A DNA stretch of 57,125 bases from Gaoshiqia sediminis (GTDB lineage: Bacteria; Bacteroidota; Bacteroidia; Bacteroidales; Prolixibacteraceae). Location of the stretch: assembly GCF_025907915.1 (NCBI RefSeq), contig NZ_JAPAAF010000027.1, positions 1-57,125 on the forward strand. The letters are read 5' to 3'. Made by a program: the position numbers and the translations under genes. This document shows positions 33,966 through 42,164 of the stretch, in pieces (within the stretch, counting starts at the first letter, position 1; every line of letters begins with the position of its first letter). The notes beneath the pieces were generated by a model that had not been told where the DNA came from, did not search any database, and saw only the letters and a list, made by a program, of their open reading frames with translations.

Positions 33966-35408
33966 TTACTCTGCTTCAATTTTCCGGATACAGCGGTTCT
34001 GTAAATCAGCGATATAAAATGCACCTTCAGACTCATTGTAGGCGATCCCGGTCGGTTGGTTGAAACGGGCTTCCAGACGTACGTCCCCTTCAACATAGCC
34101 GTAGGGATTTGAATCAAGACTTGAGCTGCCTCGTCCGGCAAAGGTGTCAACCCTTCCATCGGGTTTTAGCACACGAACCGCATGATTATGTCGATCGGCA
34201 ATATAGAAATCGTATTCGTCCTCTCTACCTGCATAATCAGGATTCTTAACAAACACACCACCATAAGGGGTATTAAAACGGGCACTTGTTCCTACACCGT
34301 CAGCATATGCGGCTACCCTCGGCTCACCAGCAACACGATAGGGGGTCTTGAACCTTTTATTTTCCCAGTCGTAATCAGTTCTAAGGATATAATGCTGGTT
34401 GAGAACCATGATATAGGCGTAGTTCCCTGTTGGATGACAGACCAGGTAAAATTCCCAGTTGATATCTTGAATTGAGAACAGGTCCTCATAATCTGTTACG
34501 CCAAGTGTACCGCCCAACCTTTGGGAATTCTCGATATCATAGCGCCGAAGAGTACCTGTCTGGAATTCGCAGAAATACAATTGTCCATCCTGGGGATGTA
34601 TTGCTACCCCCTGGTTACCCCTGGCCCGGATGAGAACTTGGGGATCGGTAAAACCGTTAGCTCTTGACATAATCGAAACGGCAGGATTATTCACATTTCC
34701 CTGAGAGTGACCCACAACCATGTATTGCCCATCTCTGGTGAAACTCACACCTCGCAGACGCGATTGATTACTTACAGCCGATCCGTCTATAACCTTATTG
34801 ACTGTACTGTCGCTAAAATCAATAGTGTATATTCCTGGCCCGTTATCGTAGCTAATAAAAAGACGTTTAGGATCCAAGGGATCGTAATTCATAATACAGG
34901 CTTGTGCAAAACCGGTAGCTTCGTCAAATTTCCCCGGATTCCAACCTTGGTCATCTCTTTCGTTCTTGTATCCAACCAGCGTACTAACAATTGTTTTTCG
35001 CTGATATTTAAACAGCTTTTCAGACGAGGCTAAGGGTTCCTGGTCGGGCTGCTTTTTTCCCATGTATATTTCAACGGCGCCACTAAATGCCTTTCTTGGC
35101 ACAAGACAATAGATGCTTTCTCCTTGAACACCAATAACTTTAGCCTTCTGCCCTCCAATATACACTTGAATAGAATCTGGATTGTTCCCAAAATTTTTTC
35201 CATAGATCACCATACGCTGGCCTAAGCCCCCGGAGTCGGGTGTAAAATTCGTTATTTCAATAGGCTGTGACGGGTCATAAGGTGCCGCGTTTATTAAAAT
35301 CGCGCTTGGTGAGATACCATCGTCACTACAGCTCATATAGAAAAGAGCCAAAAACAACGACGTCATCCAATAAATGGTCCTGCGACCTTTAATATTGAAA
35401 TTTTTCAT
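33966..35408 (-). CDS. IPT/TIG and NHL-repeat lipoprotein of the PUL
   Basis: About 480 aa from MKNFNIKGRRTIYW; the frame continues 28 codons upstream without a plausible start. The signal peptide ends at a lipobox (FYMSC, Cys27). An IPT/TIG Ig-like domain follows (ITNFTPDSGGLGQRMVIYG to about residue 130), then NHL-type beta-propeller repeats ending in the FNQPTGIAYN/FYIADLQNRCIRKI pattern. This IPT-NHL plan recurs in Bacteroidota PULs; it is surface-exposed and probably binds glycan. It is the first gene of the operon. No enzymatic motif is visible. Confidence 0.8.
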   Translation of the reverse strand: MKNFNIKGRRTIYWMTSLFLALFYMSCSDDGISPSAILINAAPYDPSQPIEITNFTPDSGGLGQRMVIYGKNFGNNPDSIQVYIGGQKAKVIGVQGESIYCLVPRKAFSGAVEIYMGKKQPDQEPLASSEKLFKYQRKTIVSTLVGYKNERDDQGWNPGKFDEATGFAQACIMNYDPLDPKRLFISYDNGPGIYTIDFSDSTVNKVIDGSAVSNQSRLRGVSFTRDGQYMVVGHSQGNVNNPAVSIMSRANGFTDPQVLIRARGNQGVAIHPQDGQLYFCEFQTGTLRRYDIENSQRLGGTLGVTDYEDLFSIQDINWEFYLVCHPTGNYAYIMVLNQHYILRTDYDWENKRFKTPYRVAGEPRVAAYADGVGTSARFNTPYGGVFVKNPDYAGREDEYDFYIADRHNHAVRVLKPDGRVDTFAGRGSSSLDSNPYGYVEGDVRLEARFNQPTGIAYNESEGAFYIADLQNRCIRKIEAE

Positions 35409-36119
35409 ATTCAAACAATAATTTAGATTTAATACTTCCGGAAACTCATAATTGTCGAAGTGCCCGATAAGCCCCAATTCAAGTGGCGACACCTGACAAT
35501 CAACTGGTTATCTACCAGACAAAATACAGCATTCCTTTCAACCGTTTTAGTTGAAATACTACACATCTCATTTTTCCTCATAGCTTTTTTTTAGGTTTTT
35601 AGTTAAACTTAGTATTCATATTTTCAAATACATCCTTCATCCGCTTTGGCATAAATACAATCTGCTTGTACCAATTACTCACCAATTCTTTTTAAATAGT
35701 TCCATTTTTTTTTGGAACAAGCATGAGCACCATGCTTACAATTCTATTATCCTGATAGTTGAACACCATTTCCTGCAAATAAAATCAACCACGCTCTTAA
35801 CCGAACTATTAAATCTATTTGAGATTGTTTATCGGGATATATTCAAAATTAACTCGCAAAGTCCTACTCCTTTAGATTTTTGCTTATATTGCGACCTCAT
35901 ATTTTGGATTTTGATTTCCCGGAGCAGCCCCGTAACAAGAACACGATATCATGTCGCAAAAGGCAGCACCACAAACAGATAACGAAATACAAATCAAGAT
36001 CTGAAATACATCAAAGTCTTTCCTTCCGCTCATAACACATTACCAATCAAAGTCAAAATTGCTACGAAAGGCGACTATCTGTGATATAATCGCCGAGGTT
36101 AGCTCAATTAATTAATTTT
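35409..36119. other. Divergent PUL control region, about 710 bp
   Basis: The spacer separates the minus-strand sus operon from plus-strand GH76. It is AT-rich and lacks a credible gene. Features: a GTTCC/GGAAC hairpin at 35699-35718, a perfect AAGCATG/CATGCTT hairpin immediately next to it (35719-35737), and a GGCGA/TCGCC inverted repeat at 36070-36094, 25 bp before GH76. Bidirectional promoters must lie here, but I find no exact TAnnTTTG with a -33 partner. No HTCS, SusR or sigma/anti-sigma gene is nearby. Confidence 0.6.
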
Positions 36120-37244
36120 ATGAAACGAATAGTAGTTCTGCTATTTTTTTATACCTTCTTGTGTCCTCTTTTTGCCGGAGAGAAGGAGAGCGATAAAAGA
36201 GCAAAGAATTTTACCTCAAAGGATGCGACAGTTTCGATCGATGCCTTCAATCAGTCTTTTTACAACAAGGATACCGGGGTGTACAATGCAACTTCAGAAA
36301 ATCCTGGTCGGGCTGCAATCTGGACACAAGCAATCTACTGGGACATGATCATGAACGCTTACTTGCGAACCAATGATCCGGAATATCATCAGTTAATACA
36401 AGAAATCTATCTGGGTGCATGTGGCCAGTATGACAATTTTAACTGGAACAATACAACAGAATGGTTTATCTATGACGATATCATGTGGTGGATCATTTCT
36501 CTGTGCCGGGCACATAACATCACTGGTAATGAGCATTATCTGGAACTGGCCATTTCGGGCTTTGACCGGGTTTGGTATGGTTCCGAGGGGATCGACGAGC
36601 GTGGATCGTACGATGCGGAAAAAGGTGGGATGCGCTGGGGTTGGAAGCGCGATGAATGGAAAGGCAAAATGGCCTGCATCAATTACCCCACGGTAATAGC
36701 GTCGGCACTTTTGTACCAGATTACCCGGAATGAGGACTACCTCAACAAATCAAAAGAGATTTACAATTGGGCTAGTAACAATTTATTCAATCAATCAACA
36801 GGGGCCGTCGCCGACTCTAAACATGGTGACGGCGAACCTCACTGGCGCATGCATTTATACAATCAGGCAACCTGCATTGGATCTGGGGTTATTTTGTATA
36901 AAATTACCGGGGAAGGCAGGTATTTGCAAGACGCTATCCAGACAGCAGACTATATAAAAAACGAAATGTGCGACGAAAACGGTCTTCTGCCCTATCGAAA
37001 CGGAATTGAACAGGGTGTATATGCCGCAATTTTCGCACAATACATCGCGGAACTGATTGAATGCAACCAGCCTCAATACCTGGACTGGATACGGAACAAT
37101 ATCAATCACGCCTGGAAAAACCGGGACAAAAAAAGGAACCTGACCTTCAAGGATTTTGCCAGTCCATGCCCAACCGGAACATTGGAAGTCTATGATGCAA
37201 GCGGCTGTCCGGCCTTGATGCAGGTTATCCCTCCGGCAAAATAA
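36120..37244 (+). CDS. GH76 endo-alpha-1,6-mannanase-family glycoside hydrolase
   Basis: The 374-aa secreted enzyme has an N-terminal signal peptide (MKRIVVLLFFYTFLCPLFAG) and no lipobox. The (alpha/alpha)6 GH76 fold shows as aromatic-rich helices with the catalytic Asp-Asp pair in FIYDDIMWW (Asp119, Asp120), IWTQAIYWDMIMNAYLR and GGMRWGWKRDEWKGKMACIN. Family members cleave alpha-1,6-mannan backbones (yeast mannan and related glycans). It is the first gene of a divergent two-gene enzyme unit opposite the sus operon and probably acts in the periplasm or at the surface. Confidence 0.85.
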   Translation: MKRIVVLLFFYTFLCPLFAGEKESDKRAKNFTSKDATVSIDAFNQSFYNKDTGVYNATSENPGRAAIWTQAIYWDMIMNAYLRTNDPEYHQLIQEIYLGACGQYDNFNWNNTTEWFIYDDIMWWIISLCRAHNITGNEHYLELAISGFDRVWYGSEGIDERGSYDAEKGGMRWGWKRDEWKGKMACINYPTVIASALLYQITRNEDYLNKSKEIYNWASNNLFNQSTGAVADSKHGDGEPHWRMHLYNQATCIGSGVILYKITGEGRYLQDAIQTADYIKNEMCDENGLLPYRNGIEQGVYAAIFAQYIAELIECNQPQYLDWIRNNINHAWKNRDKKRNLTFKDFASPCPTGTLEVYDASGCPALMQVIPPAK

Positions 37245-37359
37245 ATCAAGCAAAACAATAGTATTGCACTCTCTTCGCCTGAAACACGAAAACAGAAATC
37301 AGCCTGAAGAGTGCAAACAGCAAAAAAACGACACAAAAAACCAGAAAATACAAACAAAC

Positions 37360-39663
37360 ATGCTAAAAAAAACACTTTTCCTTTTATGTATATACGCCAG
37401 CTATATTTCGACACTATTCGCTCAAAGCTGGCAACCAAAGCAAGCCCGGATTATGAGCCCCTGGGCAGATCAGGTTAATCCTGAACATCCACTACCCGAA
37501 TACCCCAGGCCGCAAATGACCAGAAACAACTGGATGAACCTGAACGGTATATGGGATTTCACAAAAGTGGATTTTATGGCCCATAATGCAACTCAAAGTT
37601 TCGACAAAAAAATCCTTGTCCCTTTCCCGATGGAGTCGGCCATTTCGGGAATTATGGACACAAATCACGAAGAAAATAAAGGCAAGATATTTCTCTATCG
37701 CCGCACCTTTATACTACCCGATGCCATGACCGGCAAAAAGGTTTTATTGCACTTTGGCGCGGTAGATTGGAAATGCATAGTTTACATCAACGGAATGCCG
37801 GTTGGTGAACACAAAGGCGGTTTCGATCCCTTTTACCTGAATATCAGCAAAGCACTGGACAGCACGAAAAAAGAACAGGAAATCCAAGTGTTCGTCCAGG
37901 ATTATCAGGAATTTGGCGGCTACCCTCACGGAAAGCAAAAAATCGGTGAGAAGGTCATCTGGTACACTCCCGTTACCGGGATCTGGCAGACAGTTTGGTT
38001 GGAAGCTGTATCACCGATCCATATCGACAAGCTCGTCATCAATCCGGATATCGACCAAAAGAAGGTAAACATCAACGTAGTTGCTGAACTTGCAAACGCT
38101 GGCTCCAAAGCGAATATCAAAATTTTTGATGGCAAGAAACTCATTGCATCAAAAACCGATGTAATCCTTAACAAAGGTGTGGACATCGAAATTCCCAACC
38201 CAAAATTGTGGAGTCCTGAATCACCATTTCTGTATGACCTGAAGGTTGAATTATCAGACAACCGTCAAGCGGTTGACACGGTTGGCAGCTATTTCGGCAT
38301 GCGTAAAATAAGCATGGGCATGCAAAACGGATATCCATGCATGATGCTCAATAACAAGTATTACTTCCACTACGGATTCCTCGATCAAGGCTATTGGCCC
38401 GATGGCATCTACACGGCACCGACCGATGAAGCGCTTCAATTCGACATTATCAAATCGAAACAGTTTGATATGAATATGGCCCGCAAGCACATCAAAGTAG
38501 AGCCGGCACGCTGGTACTATCATTGCGACAAAATGGGCATTTTGGTTTGGCAAGATATTCCAAATCCCGGATTTGGCAAAAACGGAAACATACTGGGAGA
38601 GCACACGAGTATTCGGGACAACTTTCACGACGAAATGGTCCGGATTATGGAATCGCTGCACAACCACCCTTCCGTTGTATTATGGACGGTGTACAACGAA
38701 AGCTGGGGCCAGCCAAATGAAGAAACTTCGCAACAAGGTGTCGACATCGCCCGAAAACAGGACCCTTCACGACTAATCAGCATTGCCAGCGGCTGGAACG
38801 ACTCAGAATATGGTGATATAAAGGACACACATTGGTATCCCGAGCCAAACATGCTACCCAATAAAATGAACAAAAGAGCATCGGTTTGCGGCGAATACGG
38901 TGGCATCACCCTGCTGGTTGATAACCACCGGTGGATTGGAGGCAGCAACATGAAATACACACAAGTATATAGCTCCGAAGAACTGACAGAACGATTTATA
39001 AAATATATAGATATGGTAAAAGAGCTCCAGGCAACCGGGCTTTGCGCAGCCGTTTACACCCAACTAACTGATGTTGAAGACGAAGAAAACGGAATGATGA
39101 CTTATGATCGGAAAGTGATCAAAGTTAATGACAAGCAGTTGGCTAAAATTCGGAACACCATCGAACAAACCAGGGAAACGGCATCACAGATCAAACCGGT
39201 AATGAAAATATCTCAAACCATCGATGTTAACAACGAATGGAAATATCTGATGAAAAACAGCCCCTTGGAATCGGACTCCTGGAAAGAACCGGCGTTTTCG
39301 GATTCATCCTGGAAAACGGGTGAAGCTGGCTTTGGGCAAGGTATCCACAAAGAATATCTGATTAATACCGAGTGGAATACATCCTATATCTATCTCCGAA
39401 AAGAAGTTGAATTTGAGAATATTACTGCCGGTGAGTTGAAAAACCTGAAACTACATCTCTTTTATGACGAAGACTGCGACATCTATATCAACGGAATTTT
39501 AGCATCATCGCTTACAGGCTATTCAACACGTTACACATATGCAGATCTGAATAACGAAGCGCTAAAGTCTATTCAACCTGGCAAAAAGAATCTGGTTGCC
39601 GTCAGATGCAAGCAAACAGCAGGCAGCCAATTTATCGATATCGGATTCTCGGTAAAAAAATAG
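37360..39663 (+). CDS. Glycoside hydrolase family 2 protein
   Basis: About 767 aa from MLKKTLFLLCIYASYISTLF, a signal peptide ending near AQS; upstream codons to 37264 are not plausible. GH2 layout: N-terminal jelly-roll (NWMNLNGIWDF, about 40-230), Ig-like domain (about 230-330), TIM barrel with acid/base Glu447 in TVYNESWG and nucleophile Glu512 in CGEYGG, and an extra C-terminal jelly-roll (about 620-767). The specificity could be beta-mannosidase, beta-galactosidase or another beta-glycosidase. It follows GH76 by 115 bp and probably trims side chains or products in the same pathway. Confidence 0.88.
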   Translation: MLKKTLFLLCIYASYISTLFAQSWQPKQARIMSPWADQVNPEHPLPEYPRPQMTRNNWMNLNGIWDFTKVDFMAHNATQSFDKKILVPFPMESAISGIMDTNHEENKGKIFLYRRTFILPDAMTGKKVLLHFGAVDWKCIVYINGMPVGEHKGGFDPFYLNISKALDSTKKEQEIQVFVQDYQEFGGYPHGKQKIGEKVIWYTPVTGIWQTVWLEAVSPIHIDKLVINPDIDQKKVNINVVAELANAGSKANIKIFDGKKLIASKTDVILNKGVDIEIPNPKLWSPESPFLYDLKVELSDNRQAVDTVGSYFGMRKISMGMQNGYPCMMLNNKYYFHYGFLDQGYWPDGIYTAPTDEALQFDIIKSKQFDMNMARKHIKVEPARWYYHCDKMGILVWQDIPNPGFGKNGNILGEHTSIRDNFHDEMVRIMESLHNHPSVVLWTVYNESWGQPNEETSQQGVDIARKQDPSRLISIASGWNDSEYGDIKDTHWYPEPNMLPNKMNKRASVCGEYGGITLLVDNHRWIGGSNMKYTQVYSSEELTERFIKYIDMVKELQATGLCAAVYTQLTDVEDEENGMMTYDRKVIKVNDKQLAKIRNTIEQTRETASQIKPVMKISQTIDVNNEWKYLMKNSPLESDSWKEPAFSDSSWKTGEAGFGQGIHKEYLINTEWNTSYIYLRKEVEFENITAGELKNLKLHLFYDEDCDIYINGILASSLTGYSTRYTYADLNNEALKSIQPGKKNLVAVRCKQTAGSQFIDIGFSVKK

Positions 39664-39741
39664 ACCATAATGGTTATCTGAAACATCGCTCAGAACCGCA
39701 ACCACAAAAATTCGCGATTGCCCGCGCTGGGCAAACCAAAC

Positions 39742-39775
39742 AAAAAAAGCCACCGATTATCAGTGGCTTTTTTTG
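39742..39775. terminator. Bidirectional terminator between GH2 and tRNA-Gln
   Basis: AGCCAC/GTGGCT and GAT/ATC pair around a short loop with one mismatch. Seven A's flank it on the left and seven T's on the right, so it can end both the GH2 transcript and the minus-strand tRNA transcript. Confidence 0.8.
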
Positions 39776-39848
39776 TTGTCCTGTTAGGGCTCGAACCTAA
39801 ACTCTTCTGATCCAGAATCAGACGTGTTGCCAATTACACCACAGGACA
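39776..39848 (-). tRNA. tRNA-Gln (anticodon CTG)
   Basis: The cloverleaf is complete on the minus strand: the acceptor TGTCCTG pairs with CAGGACA, the anticodon stem TCTGA/TCAGA encloses loop TTCTGGA (anticodon CTG), and the T-arm contains GGTTCGAGCCC. CCA is not encoded. It reads CAG codons. Confidence 0.93.
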
Positions 39849-39950
39849 GTTATCGGAGGACAAATGTAAGCACTTTTCAGATTGATCCAAAATTTGCCGC
39901 TAGGATCAATTTATTCCCCACAAGTTTTTATAGTGATCCGATCAGAAAGC

Positions 39951-39980
39951 AAAACGGGGAAAAACTTTCGCTTTTCCCCG
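39951..39980 (-). terminator. Hairpin downstream of tRNA-Phe
   Basis: A perfect 9-bp stem CGGGGAAAA/TTTTCCCCG with TTTT after it on the minus strand. It lies 4 bp past tRNA-Phe and separates it from tRNA-Gln. Confidence 0.6.
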
Positions 39981-39984
39981 CTTG

Positions 39985-40057
39985 TGGTGCCACTCGGAAT
40001 CGAACCAAGGACACATGGATTTTCAGTCCATTGCTCTACCAACTGAGCTATGGCACC
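39985..40057 (-). tRNA. tRNA-Phe (anticodon GAA)
   Basis: The cloverleaf on the minus strand has acceptor GGTGCCA/TGGCACC, D-arm AGCTCAGTTGGTAGAGC, anticodon stem ATGGA/TCCAT with loop CTGAAAA (anticodon GAA) and T-arm TTGGTTCGATTCC. The discriminator is A and CCA is not encoded. Confidence 0.95.
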
Positions 40058-40183
40058 ATAGCTGCTTTGTGTTTGCGGTGGCAAATATAGCGCAAAAAAA
40101 TTAACCACAAAACAAAAATCAACGCTCATCGCGTATTTTTTTGACCTCTGTAAGCAAACCAATTCTTTTTCATTTATTTATCG

Positions 40184-40214
40184 GTTGATAATTTCCTGTG
40201 GTTTCCTACTTTTG
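40184..40214 (+). promoter_or_regulatory. Promoter of the M16 peptidase gene, very close to its ATG
   Basis: GTTG (40184-40187, 3/4 match to -33) is 19 bp upstream of TACTTTTG (40207-40214), an exact TAnnTTTG box. The ATG at 40225 is only 10 bp further, which would give an almost leaderless mRNA. Confidence 0.55.
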
Positions 40215-40224
40215 CACTCCAATT

Positions 40225-41454
40225 ATGCAACACGTGAAGATAGATACACGCACATTGAACAATGGTATCCGGATCATCCATCAACAAGTAGATTCGCCTG
40301 CCGCCCATTTTGGCATCATCCTGAATACCGGTTCGCGCGATGAATTACCCGAAGAGCAGGGAATTGCCCATTTTATTGAACACGTCATCTTTAAGGGCAC
40401 CAAAAATCGCAAAGCCTACCATATCATCAGCCGCATTGAGGACGTTGGCGGCGAGCTGAATGCCTATACCTCTAAAGAAGAAACTGCTGTTTACGCTACC
40501 TTCCTAAATGAGCATTACGACCGCAGCATGGAGCTCATCAGCGATATTATTTCGAACAGCACCTTCCCTGAAAGGGAGTTGGAGCGCGAAAAAGAAGTAG
40601 TAATCGAAGAAATCAACTCGTATAAGGACAGCCCCTCGGAACTGATTTTTGATGATTTTGACGAGTTACTGTTTGACGGCCACCCGATCGCCCGAAATAT
40701 TTTGGGAACGCCACAGCTGGTAAAATCGTTCAACAAAAAAAGTATTCTCAATTTTATTGAAAAGAACTACCACACCAATGAAATGGTGCTCAGTTCGGTT
40801 GGAAACATTCCGTTTGAACGATTCTTGTTTCTTGCTGAAAAGTATTTTGGCAACCTTGCAGAAAAACCCCGCACGCGGCAACGGCAAATCTTCAATAATT
40901 ACAAACCGGGCTTCCTGCGTGTAAAAAAGGACACGTTTCAAACGCATTGTGTGATTGGGAACATTGCCTACAATGCAAACGATGAGAAGCGCATGGGCAT
41001 GGTATTGCTGAACAATATTCTGGGCGGACAATCGATGAACTCGCGGCTCAACCTGAGCCTCCGCGAACGTAATGGCATGGCCTACAATGTGGAATCAAAC
41101 TATACGGCTTTTTCAGATACGGGTCAGTTTAACGTGTATTTTGGTACCGATCGCGAAAACCTCGAACGGGCCATCAAGTTGGTTAACAAAGAATTTCTGT
41201 TGCTGAAAGAAAAAAAGCTGGGCGGGCTGCAACTCAGCAAGGCAAAAAAGCAGCTGATAGGTCAAATTGCGATATCGAGCGAAAACCGAGACGATTTGAT
41301 GCTCACCCTGGGTAAAAGTTTTCTCTTATATAACAAGGTGGACAGTCTTCCCGAAATCTATGAGAAAATCGAACGCATTTCCAGTGAAATACTCCTGGAA
41401 ATTGCCAACGAAATCCTGGATGAAAAATCGTTGAGTACCTTAATTTACGAGTAA
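40225..41454 (+). CDS. M16-family zinc metallopeptidase
   Basis: About 409 aa from MQHVKIDTRTLNNGIRIIHQ. The reading frame is open nine codons upstream, but that overlaps the promoter box. The inverted zinc motif HxxEH is at HFIEHVIFKG (His49, Glu52, His53), with the downstream Glu in a KEVVIEEI helix. The second half has the inactive M16 domain with NNILGGQSMNSRLNLSLRERNGMAYNVESN split. It processes peptides or proteins, like mitochondrial processing peptidase homologues. Its stop overlaps the ATG of the O-methyltransferase gene (TAATG). Confidence 0.92.
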   Translation: MQHVKIDTRTLNNGIRIIHQQVDSPAAHFGIILNTGSRDELPEEQGIAHFIEHVIFKGTKNRKAYHIISRIEDVGGELNAYTSKEETAVYATFLNEHYDRSMELISDIISNSTFPERELEREKEVVIEEINSYKDSPSELIFDDFDELLFDGHPIARNILGTPQLVKSFNKKSILNFIEKNYHTNEMVLSSVGNIPFERFLFLAEKYFGNLAEKPRTRQRQIFNNYKPGFLRVKKDTFQTHCVIGNIAYNANDEKRMGMVLLNNILGGQSMNSRLNLSLRERNGMAYNVESNYTAFSDTGQFNVYFGTDRENLERAIKLVNKEFLLLKEKKLGGLQLSKAKKQLIGQIAISSENRDDLMLTLGKSFLLYNKVDSLPEIYEKIERISSEILLEIANEILDEKSLSTLIYE

Positions 41455-42089
41455 TGACAGGAAACGATCTTGAAAAATACATCCTGGATCATACGGAAGA
41501 TGAAGATCCGGTACTAAAGGAACTGGATCGGGAAACCCACCTGAACGTTCTTCGTCCCCGGATGCTTTCCGGTCATTTACAGGGAAAAATCCTGGAGATG
41601 TTCAGCCACATGATCCGGCCCGACCGCATTCTGGAAATAGGCACCTTTACCGGTTATTCGGCCATTTGCCTGGCCAAAGGATTAAATAACGGCGGCATAT
41701 TGCACACCATTGAGTTAAACGACGAGCTGGAAGCCATTGCCCGCAAATACATCGGGAAAGCAGGACTGACCAATCGGATTGTTTGCCATATGGGTGATGC
41801 CTGCGAAATCATCCCGACACTCAACGAAACTTTTGACCTGGTTTTCCTGGACGGCGACAAACGGGAGTACAGCCATTATTTTGACCTGGTTTTCGACAAA
41901 GTCAGACCCGGCGGTTTTATTTTTGCGGACAACATCCTCTGGAGCGGAAAGGTAACTGAAGCGGTTGATCCTCGCGACGAACAAACCATCGGCATTTTGC
42001 AATTCAATAACAAAATGAAAAATGACCCACGAGTAAGCCAAGTCATTCTTCCGTTGAGAGATGGGTTGATGCTGATCCGGAAAATTTAA
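41454..42089 (+). CDS. SAM-dependent O-methyltransferase
   Basis: The 211-aa class I methyltransferase is of the catechol-O-methyltransferase-like family (PF01596 type). Motifs: ILEIGTFTGYSAICLAKGL (SAM site), HTIELNDELEAIARKY, DLVFLDGDKREYSHYFDL (metal-binding Asp) and GGFIFADNILWSG. The substrate is unknown, often a hydroxylated aromatic or a peptide hydroxyl. It is translationally coupled to the M16 peptidase by TAATG and ends at the terminator at 42118-42146. Confidence 0.9.
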   Translation: MTGNDLEKYILDHTEDEDPVLKELDRETHLNVLRPRMLSGHLQGKILEMFSHMIRPDRILEIGTFTGYSAICLAKGLNNGGILHTIELNDELEAIARKYIGKAGLTNRIVCHMGDACEIIPTLNETFDLVFLDGDKREYSHYFDLVFDKVRPGGFIFADNILWSGKVTEAVDPRDEQTIGILQFNNKMKNDPRVSQVILPLRDGLMLIRKI

Positions 42090-42117
42090 AATTTTTGCTG
42101 AATAATTCCAATTGAAG

Positions 42118-42146
42118 AAAAAAGGCGCGGATAAGGCGCCTTTTTT
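42118..42146. terminator. Bidirectional terminator
   Basis: A perfect 11-bp stem AAAAAAGGCGC/GCGCCTTTTTT with a 7-nt loop lies between the O-methyltransferase and the convergent beta-helix gene. Confidence 0.9.
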
Positions 42147-42164
42147 ATCGTTTTGCATTTCCTT

